Origin: Streptomyces liliiviolaceus | GTDB taxonomy: Bacteria; Actinomycetota; Actinomycetes; Streptomycetales; Streptomycetaceae | Length of the DNA: 64,000 bases | Direction: 5' to 3' | NCBI RefSeq assembly: GCF_018070025.1 | Contig: NZ_JAGPYQ010000001.1 | Coordinates: 4,588,001 to 4,652,000, forward strand | Shown here: positions 43,257-52,050 of the stretch, in pieces | How positions within the stretch are numbered: position 1 is the stretch's first letter | How the letters are laid out: every line of letters starts with the position of its first letter | Program-made: the position numbers and the translations under genes | The notes under the pieces: generated by a model | What the model was told of the DNA's origin: nothing | The model's input: only the letters and a program-made list of their open reading frames with translations | Database searches by the model: none

Positions 43257-44861
43257 TCAGCCCAGCCAGGTGTCGTGCAGGTCGAACCGGTTGGAGGCGT
43301 CGAGCGTGAAGCCCCTGACCTTGTCGGAGACGCCGTGGACCTGGGCACCCTCGTACAGGGGGACGGTGTCCGCGTGGTCGAGGATCCAGCGGACCGCGTT
43401 GGACACGGCGGTCTGGCGGGTCTTCGCGTCGGTCGCCGCGGCCTCCTGCTCCAGATAGGTGTCGAGTCGGCTCGGCGGCAGGTGCCAGAGGTTGGCGCTC
43501 TTGGTGTAGAAGATGTTGCGCAGGACGTCCGGGTCGGCGCGGGTGACACCGACCGCGGTCAGGTCGAAGTTGCCCTTCTGCTGCTGTTCGACGTAGACGG
43601 CGGGGGTGACTGCCTTCAGCTTCAGGTCGACGCCGATCTTGCGGAGCTGCTGCTGCACGGCCTCGTTCGCGGGCGGCATCGGCGCGGGGATCAGCCAGGT
43701 GAGGGTGAGCGGCTTGCCGTCCTTCTCCCGGATGCCGTTCTTACCCTCCTTCCACCCCGCGCTGTCCAGCAGGGACTTGGCGCCCTGCGGGTCGTGTCGG
43801 AGTCTGTCGGAGAAGTCCTCGTAGTACGGCGTCGCCGAGGACAGCACACTCGTGGCGGTCTTGTACGAGTCGCTAAACACGGAGTCGACGAGCCCCTGCC
43901 GGTCGATGCCCTTGAGGAGCGCCTCACGGACCTTCTGGTCGGCGAGAATCCCCTGGTGGTTGAGGGAGAGCGGCGGTACGAGCCCGGGTCCCGGCGCCGA
44001 CAGAACGCGGAAGCCGTTGCCCGTGAACTGGGCCTCATCCGTCGGCTGGAGGGCCTTGGCTATGCCGACCTGTCCGGAGGAGAGGGCGCCGGTGCGGGCT
44101 CCGGCCTCCGGGATGAACGTGAACTTCACCTCGGCGAGGTGGGCGGCGCCCTTGTGCGCGGCGAGGGACGACGGCCAGGCGTAGTCCGCCCGCTTGTTCA
44201 GTACAGCTTCCCGGTTGGTGTGGTAGTGGTCCAGGACGTACGGGCCCGAGCCGATGAACTCGCCCCGGCATCGGTCGGCGGCCGAAGCCGTGAACGACGC
44301 GGGCGACAGGATCCCCAGGCCGACGGTGGACGTCGCCTGGAGGAACTGGGCGTTGGCCGTCTTGAAAGTGACGGTGAGGGTGTGCGAGTCGGTGACGGTC
44401 GTGCCCCGGTAGCCGATCAGATAGCTGGGGGCCCCATTCGCGGGCAGCTTCACCAGGTTGTCGAACGTGGTCTTCACCGCCGCCGCGTCGACGGGCTTGC
44501 CGTCGCTGAAGGTGACGCCGTCGCGCAGCACGAACGTGAACGCGCTGCCGTCCGCACTGGTCGTGAACGACTTCGCCAGCCAGGGCACGATCTTGCCGGA
44601 CTTCGGGTCCTGCGCGGTGAGCGAGTCGACCACGGATCGAGTGACGTCGATCGCGCTGATCTGCCCCGTCTGCTGCGGATCCAGGCACCCCGGATCCGCC
44701 TCGGCCCCGACCAGCAGCGTCCCTCCGTCACGCGGCGCCCCGTCACTCGTACCGCCCGAGTCGCCGCCACCGCCCGAACACGCGGCGACGGGCAGGACGA
44801 CCGCGAGCAGCGCGCCCGCGAGACGAGGCCGACGGCGCGAGCGGGTAGTTCTGGTGGGCAT
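43257..44861 (-). CDS. ABC substrate-binding lipoprotein, family 5
   Basis: A 534-residue extracellular solute-binding protein. The N-terminus is a Tat/Sec-like Arg-rich signal (TRTTRSRRRPR) with lipobox LPVAAC, so the mature protein is a membrane-anchored lipoprotein. DGGTLLVGAEADPGCLDPQ, WLAKSFTTSADGSAFTFVLR and the DPDVLRNIFYTKSANLWHL region fit the peptide/nickel/opine-binding family 5. Start 44861 has GAAAGG upstream. The ligand could be a peptide, metallophore or small organic compound; the neighbouring flavoenzymes suggest a nutrient that needs oxidation. Confidence 0.92.
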   Translation of the reverse strand: MPTRTTRSRRRPRLAGALLAVVLPVAACSGGGGDSGGTSDGAPRDGGTLLVGAEADPGCLDPQQTGQISAIDVTRSVVDSLTAQDPKSGKIVPWLAKSFTTSADGSAFTFVLRDGVTFSDGKPVDAAAVKTTFDNLVKLPANGAPSYLIGYRGTTVTDSHTLTVTFKTANAQFLQATSTVGLGILSPASFTASAADRCRGEFIGSGPYVLDHYHTNREAVLNKRADYAWPSSLAAHKGAAHLAEVKFTFIPEAGARTGALSSGQVGIAKALQPTDEAQFTGNGFRVLSAPGPGLVPPLSLNHQGILADQKVREALLKGIDRQGLVDSVFSDSYKTATSVLSSATPYYEDFSDRLRHDPQGAKSLLDSAGWKEGKNGIREKDGKPLTLTWLIPAPMPPANEAVQQQLRKIGVDLKLKAVTPAVYVEQQQKGNFDLTAVGVTRADPDVLRNIFYTKSANLWHLPPSRLDTYLEQEAAATDAKTRQTAVSNAVRWILDHADTVPLYEGAQVHGVSDKVRGFTLDASNRFDLHDTWLG

Positions 44862-44911
44862 CTCAGGACCTTTCTCGAAGGAACTCGGGACAGCGGGCGT
44901 GTGCTCGTTCT

Positions 44912-45826
44912 TCAGTTCTTGGCCACCGCTTCCCGTACGGCAGGCACGATCTCCTCGGCCCATCGCCGGAGGCCGACCTGCCCCAAGGGGTCACCGGACG
45001 CGAAGTACACGAATCCGGACGCGCCGTGTTCGAGGACGGCCTCGGTCAGCTCGGTGATCCACTGGCCGACGGAACCGCCCTGCCACCGCCCGGACGCGTC
45101 GCGCGGGACGTTGACGGGGGCATCGGTGATGCGGGCCGGCAGGTTGAAGACGGTCGCGATGTCGGCAGGGTCACGGCCCACCGAGTGCGCGGCTTCCTCG
45201 ATCAGCGGCCGTGACCTGCGGTACTGCTCGCTGTGCCAGTCCGCCGCGTGGCCGGGGATCCAGCCATCCGCCGAACGCCCGGTCACCGCGAGGGACTTGG
45301 GCCCGACGGAGCCCGTCCAGACCTGCGGTGCGGGCACCGGTGCCGGGTCGAGCCCGACGACCTGGGTGAACTCGCCGGTCAGGGTGACCGGGGCCGGGCC
45401 GCCGGACAGTGCCCGCACCAGACTGATGGCTTCCTCCAGAGCGCGGACCGCGGCGGCCGGGCCGAGGCGGGTGACACCGAAGCGGGCGATGTCGTCCCAG
45501 TAGCCGCCCGCGCCGATACCGAGGACGACCCGGCCCCCGGAGAGCACGGACAGCGTCGACAGGGTGCGGGCCAGCAGCGGTACCGGGCGGGTCGGCAGGT
45601 TGGTGACGGTCGTGACGCCGGTGATGCTCCGGGTCCGGCCGAGGAGCAGGCCGAGCGTGCTGTACGCCTCCAGCCGATCGCCGTAGTACGGATGGTCGGA
45701 CAGCGCGAAGAAGTCGAGCCCGGCCCGATCGGCGTACTCGACCCGGCGCACGACATCCGGCGCGTCGTCGACGGCGACCCCCGGCCCGATCCCGAACCAC
45801 AGTTTGCGTGCCAACGGTTCTGTCAT
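44912..45826 (-). CDS. LLM-class (F420/FMN) oxidoreductase
   Basis: A 304-residue luciferase-like enzyme: DFFALSDHPYYGDRLEAYS, TTVTNLPTRPVPLLARTL, LSGGRVVLGIGAGGYWDDI and GRSADGWIPGH. The same blocks occur in the LLM half of the LLM/hemerythrin fusion, so the two are paralogues. It precedes the lipoprotein gene by 50 bp and follows the O-methyltransferase gene by 57 bp, at the boundary between polyketide tailoring and importer genes; it could belong functionally to either. Confidence 0.87.
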   Translation of the reverse strand: MTEPLARKLWFGIGPGVAVDDAPDVVRRVEYADRAGLDFFALSDHPYYGDRLEAYSTLGLLLGRTRSITGVTTVTNLPTRPVPLLARTLSTLSVLSGGRVVLGIGAGGYWDDIARFGVTRLGPAAAVRALEEAISLVRALSGGPAPVTLTGEFTQVVGLDPAPVPAPQVWTGSVGPKSLAVTGRSADGWIPGHAADWHSEQYRRSRPLIEEAAHSVGRDPADIATVFNLPARITDAPVNVPRDASGRWQGGSVGQWITELTEAVLEHGASGFVYFASGDPLGQVGLRRWAEEIVPAVREAVAKN

Positions 45827-45883
45827 CTGATTCTTTCCTCGGTACGGATTTCAGTGGGCGTTTCGAGAGGTGCATCCCCCATG

Positions 45884-46906
45884 TCAGATCCGTACCGCCT
45901 CGATCACGCTGCAATGCCCACCCGGCACGACCCGCGTCAGCTTGAGCCCCGAGTCCGCCAGCAGCACCTCGAACTCACCGGCGGTACGCTGCTGTCCCCC
46001 TGCGACGACCAGCATGTCGAGGTCCATCAGGGAAACCGTCGGTGACGGCCGAGGCCGGTCCGGCACCACGGCCTCGACCAGCAGCACGTGTCCCCCGTCG
46101 GCCAGCGCGGCACGCGCGTTGGTCAGGATGCGCCGGGACTGCTCGTCGTCCCAGTCGTGGATGATGTTGGAAAGGATCACGGCGTCCCCGTCGCCCGGTA
46201 CGGACTCGAAGAAGTCCCCGGCGACCAGCTGCGCCCGGTCGGCCACCCCGGCGTCCCGCAGCGGCTGCCCCGCCGAGGCGATGACCTCGGGCCGGTCGTA
46301 CAGGATCCCGCGCGCCCCCGGTGCGGACGCGAGGACGGCGGCCAGCAGCGCGCCCCGCCCTCCGCCCGCGTCGATGATCGTCGAGAAACGCGCGAAGTCG
46401 TAGGCGGCGACGACCGGCGAGATGATCTGCCGGGACGCCTCGGTCATGGCCCGGTCGAAGACGCCGAGCACGTCGGGGTGGTCGTGCAGGTAGTCCCAGA
46501 CAGACGTGCCCAGCACCTCGGGGAAGGCGGTGTGCCCGGTGCGTACGGCGTCGGCGAGGCCGGCCCAGGCGTGCCGTTCGGCGGGCAGCCCGGTCCAGAT
46601 CGCGAAGTTGCGCAGGCTGACCGGGCTGTCGGCGCGCAACGCGTCGCCCAGCGCGGTCAGTTCGAAGACCTGGCCGTCGTGTTCGGTGAACAGGCCGATA
46701 TCGGCGCCGGCCCGCAGCAGCCGGTGGAGGCTGGGCGCGTGCGTGTCGGTCGCGGCGGCGAGTTCGGCGAGCGGCCGGGGGCCTTCGGCGAGCGCGTCGG
46801 CGACTTCGAGTTCGGCGGTCGCGCTGACCGCCTGGGCGAGCCATCCTGCGGTGGCGAGCTGCAACACCTGTACGTGCAGCGGCAGTTCACTGGAACCTGG
46901 GGGCAT
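45884..46906 (-). CDS. SAM-dependent O-methyltransferase
   Basis: A 340-residue methyltransferase of the actinomycete polyketide O-methyltransferase family (TcmO/DnrK-like). An N-terminal winged-helix dimerisation domain (VADALAEGPRPLAELA) is followed by a Rossmann domain with IIDAGGGRGALLAAVL for SAM binding, and LSNIIHDWDDEQSRRIL with the His-Asp pair near the active site. Start 46906 has GAGGAAG upstream; the open frame beyond it is spurious. It lies 157 bp downstream of the SnoaL-like gene. Likely methylates a phenolic hydroxyl of the angucycline. Confidence 0.92.
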   Translation of the reverse strand: MPPGSSELPLHVQVLQLATAGWLAQAVSATAELEVADALAEGPRPLAELAAATDTHAPSLHRLLRAGADIGLFTEHDGQVFELTALGDALRADSPVSLRNFAIWTGLPAERHAWAGLADAVRTGHTAFPEVLGTSVWDYLHDHPDVLGVFDRAMTEASRQIISPVVAAYDFARFSTIIDAGGGRGALLAAVLASAPGARGILYDRPEVIASAGQPLRDAGVADRAQLVAGDFFESVPGDGDAVILSNIIHDWDDEQSRRILTNARAALADGGHVLLVEAVVPDRPRPSPTVSLMDLDMLVVAGGQQRTAGEFEVLLADSGLKLTRVVPGGHCSVIEAVRI

Positions 46907-47063
46907 GGCGAAGCTTCCTCCTTGACGGCGGGGTCGGCTGGTGGGGTCCGACCGGGACACACCGACAGGCCCATCTGAAGTGTGTCGAGGCCGGTCGGGT
47001 GGTACAAGCCGCGCTGATGTCAGGTCTTTGCGCGGTACGTCAGATCTGTGCAAAGTCGCGAGG

Positions 47064-47516
47064 TCAGTGCCCCGGTGCTCCCTGCGGACCCTGCCCTTCG
47101 TGCCACACCAGGTCGAAGACGAACCGGTCGATGCGCCAGCCGTCCGCGGTCCGCACCGCACCGGCCTCGTAGTGCCCGCCGATGGTGAAGTGGACGCCGG
47201 GCTCGGCGGCCGTGCGGACATGTACGGCGGTCAGGTGCGCACGGATCGTGGCCCGGTCGCCGTCGGCGTCGATGGAATAGTTGGACGCGGTGTGGTGGGT
47301 GCGCTCGAAGGTCGTACGGGCCATCTCCTGGAACTCGATCAGCCCAGCGATCCCCTTGTACTCGCCCATGGGGAAGGTGAGGTGGACGTCGTCGGTGAAG
47401 ACCGCGCCGAACCAGTCGTCGCGGTGCCGGTCGCGGTCGAGGTGGGTGACGTACCGGTCGGCGAGGGCGGTGAGCTCGGCCCTGTCCCTCAGGTCGGCGA
47501 GGGTCTTCTCAATCAT
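47064..47516 (-). CDS. SnoaL/NTF2-like protein
   Basis: A 150-residue protein of the SnoaL-like fold: LTALADRYVTHLDRDRHRDD, WFGAVFTDDVHLTFPMGEYK and GGHYEAGAVRTADGWRIDRF. The ATG overlaps the upstream FAD oxygenase stop (ATGA). Homologues in angucycline clusters (JadX and relatives) influence late steps but have no settled reaction; others act as cyclases or hydroxylases. The conserved His/Asp pattern resembles ring-hydroxylating SnoaL_4 members. Confidence 0.85.
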   Translation of the reverse strand: MIEKTLADLRDRAELTALADRYVTHLDRDRHRDDWFGAVFTDDVHLTFPMGEYKGIAGLIEFQEMARTTFERTHHTASNYSIDADGDRATIRAHLTAVHVRTAAEPGVHFTIGGHYEAGAVRTADGWRIDRFVFDLVWHEGQGPQGAPGH

Positions 47517-49009
47517 GCCGGTACTGCCTCTCGGTCGGTGACGGGTCCGAACCAGCGGTGCAGGGCGTCAGTGAGCCCTTCGCCGCCGGGTGCGGCGGAC
47601 ACCCACGCGGCGTGCCCGTCGGGGCGGATCAACAGGGCTTTCACGTCTGCCAGTTCGTCGTGCGGGGCGTCGGCCGGCTTGGCGGTCGTGACGGTCACCC
47701 GGTCATGCCAGGGGGCGGCGGCCGTGCGGACCTCCGGATCGTCGGCGAGGTCGAGCAGGACGCCGCGCGCGGGGTGCAGGAGTTGGGCGGTGCTGGTCTC
47801 CCCGGCGGGCCCGACCAGGGCCCGCGGTGCGACCCGCCCGCCGGTCAGCGGATGCCCTGTGCCGAGGTCGTACCGGACGTCGACACCGCTCACCGCGCCA
47901 GCGAGATGGCGTTTGACGTCGTCGTACGCGATGAGTTCGGCGAACAGGGCGCGCAGCGGGTCGGACTCCCGGCCGCCGAGGAAGACCGTTCCCTGGGCGC
48001 GGGTGTTCAGCAGCAGGCGAGCGCCGACCGCGTAGCGTTCGGCGTGGTAGGTGTCGAGGAGGTCCGGGTGGGCGCGGCCGGTGACCTCGGCGGCGAGCTT
48101 CCAACCCAGGTTGACGGCGTCCAGGATGCCGGTGCTCATGCCCTGGCCGCCGGCCGGGAGGTGGATGTGGGCGGCGTCCCCGGCGAGCAGGACCCGGCCC
48201 GCGCGGTAGGTGGCCGCCTGCCGGGTGGCGTCCGTGAAGGAGCTGACCCACTCGGTGCCGGCGTCGGCGATGTCCTCGCCGGTGAGTCGCCGCCAGGCGT
48301 CCGCGACCTCGGCGAACGTGACGGGCGCCGCGTCCTCGCGGGGCGGTGCGCCGTCCGGGCAGACGATGATGCGGTCGACCCCGTCGGTCAGCGGCGCCGC
48401 CATCACCATGCCGTGTTCCAGGCGCTCCCCGAGCGGCCGGGGCCGCAGCCCGCGCCCCACCACGTCCGCGAGGTACATGACACGGGCGGCCGGTGTGCCG
48501 GGAAAGGCGATGCCGGCGGCCTCACGCACGGGGCTGTGACCTCCGTCGGCGCCCACGAGGTAGGAGGCGCGCAGTCGCCCAGGCCCTTCGGGGGTGCGTA
48601 CGGTGATCTCCACCGCCGCATCACCGGCCTCCAGGCCGGTGAACTCCCATCCCCGGTGGACGACCGCGCCGAGTTCGGTCGCCCACTCCTCCAGTACCGC
48701 CTCGGTGCGCGACTGCGGTATTCCCCGGGCCCCGAAGTGGGCGCCCGGCAGGACGGTGTAGTCGAACCGCACCCCGCCGAAGTGGCCGACCGGGCTGATC
48801 TCCGGCATGCCGAAGCGCGGCAGCAGCCCCCGCTGGTCGAAGGCCTCCATCGCACGGGCGGTGAAGCCAAGCCCCCGGGACTGTCCGGTGGGCTCGGCGA
48901 GCCGCTCCACGACCGTCACCCGCGCGCCCCCCAGGCGCAGTTCAGCGGCGAGCGTCAGCCCGGTCGGTCCCGCGCCGACGACGATGACGTCGGTGTCGGT
49001 GTCGGCCAT
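47513..49009 (-). CDS. FAD-dependent polyketide oxygenase (JadH position)
   Basis: A 498-residue class A flavoprotein monooxygenase: DVIVVGAGPTGLTLAAEL, SYLVGADGGHSPVREAAG and GDAAHIHLPAGGQGMSTGIL, plus the C-terminal thioredoxin-like domain ending RPDGHAAWVSA. Start 49009 has AAGGA upstream; a much longer open frame continuing to 50086 is a shadow. It follows the ABM oxygenase gene by 5 bp, matching JadH in the jadomycin gene order, where JadH hydroxylates and dehydrates the angucyclinone. Confidence 0.92.
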   Translation of the reverse strand: MADTDTDVIVVGAGPTGLTLAAELRLGGARVTVVERLAEPTGQSRGLGFTARAMEAFDQRGLLPRFGMPEISPVGHFGGVRFDYTVLPGAHFGARGIPQSRTEAVLEEWATELGAVVHRGWEFTGLEAGDAAVEITVRTPEGPGRLRASYLVGADGGHSPVREAAGIAFPGTPAARVMYLADVVGRGLRPRPLGERLEHGMVMAAPLTDGVDRIIVCPDGAPPREDAAPVTFAEVADAWRRLTGEDIADAGTEWVSSFTDATRQAATYRAGRVLLAGDAAHIHLPAGGQGMSTGILDAVNLGWKLAAEVTGRAHPDLLDTYHAERYAVGARLLLNTRAQGTVFLGGRESDPLRALFAELIAYDDVKRHLAGAVSGVDVRYDLGTGHPLTGGRVAPRALVGPAGETSTAQLLHPARGVLLDLADDPEVRTAAAPWHDRVTVTTAKPADAPHDELADVKALLIRPDGHAAWVSAAPGGEGLTDALHRWFGPVTDREAVPA

Positions 49010-49014
49010 GCCGG

Positions 49015-49704
49015 TCAGTCCTTCGCCGGCATGGCCGACCGCGCGTGTGTCACCCGGTAGGTGTTGGCCTGCCGCCCGGTGACGAGGGACCGCGCCCGCT
49101 CCCGGCCCCGGCGGACGTCGGCAGGCCGCTGCTCCTCGGGAAGGGTGTGGAAGGCGTCGTACGCCTCCTTGCTGTCCCACTGGGCGTAGTTGACGACGTA
49201 TGTGCCCTCCACGCCCCGGAAGTAGGTGTGCGAGCGGTAGCCGGGGACGGTCGTGATCCACTCGTCCGGTTCGGCGAGAGTCTCCAGGAGGTCCTTCTGG
49301 TCCTCGGGGCGTGTGTCGAGGACGATCACGACGGTGTAGTCGTCGCGTTCCGGCGCGATCTCGATGCCGCGGTGCAGCGCGGGGTGGTGCTGGGTGAAGG
49401 CGAGTTCGGTCTTCAACAGGCGTACGGTCCGGGCGAGTTTGTGGAACAGCGGTACGGTCTTCCGTTGGAACTTCTGGCCCTCGTAGCGGGCCTTGAGGTC
49501 GGCGGCGCTGCGCCACTGGATGTAGTTGACGGTGCCCGGCTCGTCCACGCCCGAGTGCAGCGTCGAGGAGATCCAGCCGGGATAGTCGGCGTGGTCGATG
49601 ATGTCGCGCATCGCGGCGAGCACGTCGTCCTGGAGGGGCCGGGTGTCCGTCTCGAAGAGGTTGAAGACGGTCAGGTAGCCGTCGTCGGGCGAGATCAGGG
49701 GCAT
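49015..49704 (-). CDS. double ABM-domain oxygenase (JadG/AlpJ/GilOII position)
   Basis: A 229-residue protein with two antibiotic-biosynthesis-monooxygenase-like repeats: the first ends YIQWRSAADLKARYEG and the second VVNYAQWDSKEAYDAFH, each preceded by a PGWIS/PGYRS strand. Such double-ABM proteins in angucycline clusters (JadG, GilOII, AlpJ) open ring B oxidatively. It lies between two FAD oxygenase genes, the same place as jadG. Start 49704 has AAGGAAA upstream. If the assignment holds, the product may be a ring-B-opened or contracted angucycline. Confidence 0.85.
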   Translation of the reverse strand: MPLISPDDGYLTVFNLFETDTRPLQDDVLAAMRDIIDHADYPGWISSTLHSGVDEPGTVNYIQWRSAADLKARYEGQKFQRKTVPLFHKLARTVRLLKTELAFTQHHPALHRGIEIAPERDDYTVVIVLDTRPEDQKDLLETLAEPDEWITTVPGYRSHTYFRGVEGTYVVNYAQWDSKEAYDAFHTLPEEQRPADVRRGRERARSLVTGRQANTYRVTHARSAMPAKD

Positions 49705-49715
49705 GGCGGGTTTCC

Positions 49716-51047
49716 TTAGGTCGTCGGTGGGGTGAACCAGCGGGCGAGCACCTCTGGGGGCGGCGGGTCGGACGGGTCCGCCCAGACGGTGTGCCCGTCG
49801 GGCCGTACGAGGGTCCAGTGCTCGGCGGGGGCGTGGGGGACGCCGCCCGGGAGGTCGGTGGGTCCGAGGAGCAACCCCCGTCCGGCGCGCAGAGGTTCGG
49901 TGCTGTGCGGCCAACGGGCGCCGACGCCGTCGTAGTGGACGTCGAGGCCGCCGATCGTCGAGGCGAGGTGGGCGCGGACCGGTTCGTGGCCGATGAGTTC
50001 GGTGAGCAGGGCACGTACGGGTTCCACCTCGGGGCCGCCGAACAGCAGCAGCGCCTGCGCCTCGATGATGGACAGGGCGCGTGCACCGGCCGGGTGGCGT
50101 TCGGCGTGGTAGGTGTCGAGGAGGTCCGGGTGGGCGCGGCCGGTGACCTCGGCGGCGAGCTTCCAGCCCAGGTTGAAGGCGTCGTGCAGGCCCAGGTTGA
50201 GGGCCTGACCGCCGATGGGGGGTTGGCGGTGCGCGGCGTCGCCCGCGAACAGGACGCGGCCGTGCCGGTAGTGGGTGAGCTGACGGGTCGTGTCGTCGAA
50301 CGCGTTCACCCACAGCGGGGTGCCGGCGCCGACGTCCTCGCCGGTGACGCGCTTCCAGGCGCGGGCGATCTCGTCGTACGCGGGCGGACCGGTCCGTACG
50401 GGCACCGGCGCGCCGTGCTCGTGCACCATCACCCGCGTCACCCCGTCGGCCCGGCGCGCGGCGACGGCCAGTCCGTCCGGCAGCCGTTCGAAGCGCCGGT
50501 CGCGGATGTCGATCCCGGTGACGTCGGCCCGCAGCAGTTCGCGCCGTGCTTCGTGGCCGGGGAAGTCCGCGCCGAGGAGGCGGCGTACGGTGCTGTCCTC
50601 ACCGTCGCAGGCGACGAGCCAGGCGGTGCGTACGACGTCGTCGCCGGTCTCGACCTCGACGTCCGCGCCCGTGTCGGTGACCGTCCGCACCTCCTGCCCG
50701 CGCCGTACGTCGGCACCGAGCCCGGCGGCCCGGCGCGCGAGCAGCAGTTCGGTGTCGAACTGGGGCACCTTCCACAGCCCCGGCCGGCTGCCGGGCAGTG
50801 TCAGGTCGACCGGGATCCCGGCGAAGTGCCCGTGCGGGTCACTCGCCGGGCCGTCCACCCCGTCCCACAGCCCCCGGCTGTCGAAGATCTCCATCGTGCG
50901 GGCGTGCAGGGTCGAGGCCCGCGACTCGGTGGTGGGCTCTTCGAGCCGTTCGAGTACGACGACGTCGGCGCCGCCGAGGCGCAGTTCCCCGGCGAGCAGC
51001 AGTCCGACGGGGCCCGCGCCGACGACCACGACCTGGGTGTCGGGCAT
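49716..51047 (-). CDS. FAD-dependent polyketide oxygenase (JadF position)
   Basis: A 443-residue class A flavoprotein monooxygenase: VVVVGAGPVGLLLAGEL, WLVACDGEDSTVRRLLGA (the usual GADG reads ACDGE) and GDAAHRQPPIGGQALNLGLH. The C-terminus ends with the short LVRPDGHTVWADP tail. It is 1 bp downstream of the aromatase/cyclase stop. JadF-type enzymes are bifunctional oxygenase/dehydratases acting early on the tetracyclic intermediate. A 35-residue stretch around the FAD ribityl motif is nearly identical to that of the JadH-position enzyme, so they are paralogues. Confidence 0.92.
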   Translation of the reverse strand: MPDTQVVVVGAGPVGLLLAGELRLGGADVVVLERLEEPTTESRASTLHARTMEIFDSRGLWDGVDGPASDPHGHFAGIPVDLTLPGSRPGLWKVPQFDTELLLARRAAGLGADVRRGQEVRTVTDTGADVEVETGDDVVRTAWLVACDGEDSTVRRLLGADFPGHEARRELLRADVTGIDIRDRRFERLPDGLAVAARRADGVTRVMVHEHGAPVPVRTGPPAYDEIARAWKRVTGEDVGAGTPLWVNAFDDTTRQLTHYRHGRVLFAGDAAHRQPPIGGQALNLGLHDAFNLGWKLAAEVTGRAHPDLLDTYHAERHPAGARALSIIEAQALLLFGGPEVEPVRALLTELIGHEPVRAHLASTIGGLDVHYDGVGARWPHSTEPLRAGRGLLLGPTDLPGGVPHAPAEHWTLVRPDGHTVWADPSDPPPPEVLARWFTPPTT

Positions 51048-51048
51048 G

Positions 51049-51996
51049 TCAGCCCCGCTCTCCCGCGAGCGTCTCGGCGTACGCCTTGGCGTGGCCGAGG
51101 GTGGCGAGGCTGTTGGTGGACAGGGCGGTGTGGACGTACGTCCGGGCGTCGGCGACGGTCGCCTCGGGGCCGAGGACGGCGGTGATGTTGTCGGTGTTCA
51201 GACTGACGGTGTGCTGGGAGGAGGCGACAGTGCCTTCCCCGGTCTCCTCGAAGGTCCACACGCCGGTGTGCAGGGTCAGCAGCGCGGGCAGGGTGACCTG
51301 CTTGTAGGCGATGCGCCGGTCGGGGAAGGTCACGCGGTACGACTTGGTGGTGTGCGTGGAACCGTCCTTGGCGCGGGTGTCCATCTCCAGGGTCTGGAGT
51401 CCCGGGGTGTCCTCGGTGAGGCGTACGGACGCGACGTGCGGGAGCCGCTCGGCCCACCGGTCGGCCTCGTTGACGAAGTCGAAGAGGTCCTTGGCGGCGC
51501 CGGTGACGGTGACGCTGTCGGTGAAGGAGAACGTCAGGTCCTCGGCGGCATGGGCGGCTTCGACGTTGGTACGCAGCGCGGCGAGTTCGGAGCGGCTGTT
51601 GCGGTCGACGGCCTCGTCGATCCAGGCGAGCCCTTCCGGGTCGTCGTCGACCGCGCGGTAGTCGTGCGTGAGCCGGACCCGGGCCTTGTGGTCACCGAGC
51701 GGTTCGATGATCCAGGCGCCGCCCATCGCGGCGACCGGCGGGTGGCTGATCTCCTGCCGGAAGGTGATGCGCAAGCCTTGCGCGTCCAGTGTGCGGCGGG
51801 AGGTCCAGTTCTTGGCCTCGCCGTGTGCCGTGGCCCAGATCCGGATGCGTTCCTCGGCGCCGGTGTGCTCGACCTGGTCGACGTGGATGGTGGGCGGGAA
51901 GATCCGGGGCCAGTTCACCACGTCGGCGATGAGGCGGTAGACGGCCGCCGCGGGGGCGCCGACGGTGATCTCGTGCTCGACCTCACGGGTTGTCAT
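51049..51996 (-). CDS. di-domain aromatase/cyclase
   Basis: A 315-residue protein of two START/Bet v1-like domains: the first begins VEHEITVGAPAAAVYRLIAD with VVNWPRIFPP, the second begins with a VTVTGAAKDLFDFVNEADRW block. This is the plan of di-domain ARO/CYCs (ActVII, JadD type) that close and aromatise the first ring of C9-reduced decaketides. ATG 51996; the KR gene lies 54 bp upstream. Confidence 0.94.
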   Translation of the reverse strand: MTTREVEHEITVGAPAAAVYRLIADVVNWPRIFPPTIHVDQVEHTGAEERIRIWATAHGEAKNWTSRRTLDAQGLRITFRQEISHPPVAAMGGAWIIEPLGDHKARVRLTHDYRAVDDDPEGLAWIDEAVDRNSRSELAALRTNVEAAHAAEDLTFSFTDSVTVTGAAKDLFDFVNEADRWAERLPHVASVRLTEDTPGLQTLEMDTRAKDGSTHTTKSYRVTFPDRRIAYKQVTLPALLTLHTGVWTFEETGEGTVASSQHTVSLNTDNITAVLGPEATVADARTYVHTALSTNSLATLGHAKAYAETLAGERG

Positions 51997-52050
51997 GCTC
52001 AGGGCTCCTTCGTCATGGTCGGGCTCCTTCGCGTCGGTCCTGGGGCCTGG

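Noticed and set aside
49010..50086. Long N-terminal extension of the FAD oxygenase (JadH position)
   Set aside because: The extension overlaps the ABM and FAD oxygenase genes out of frame; the FAD motif begins right after the ATG at 49009.
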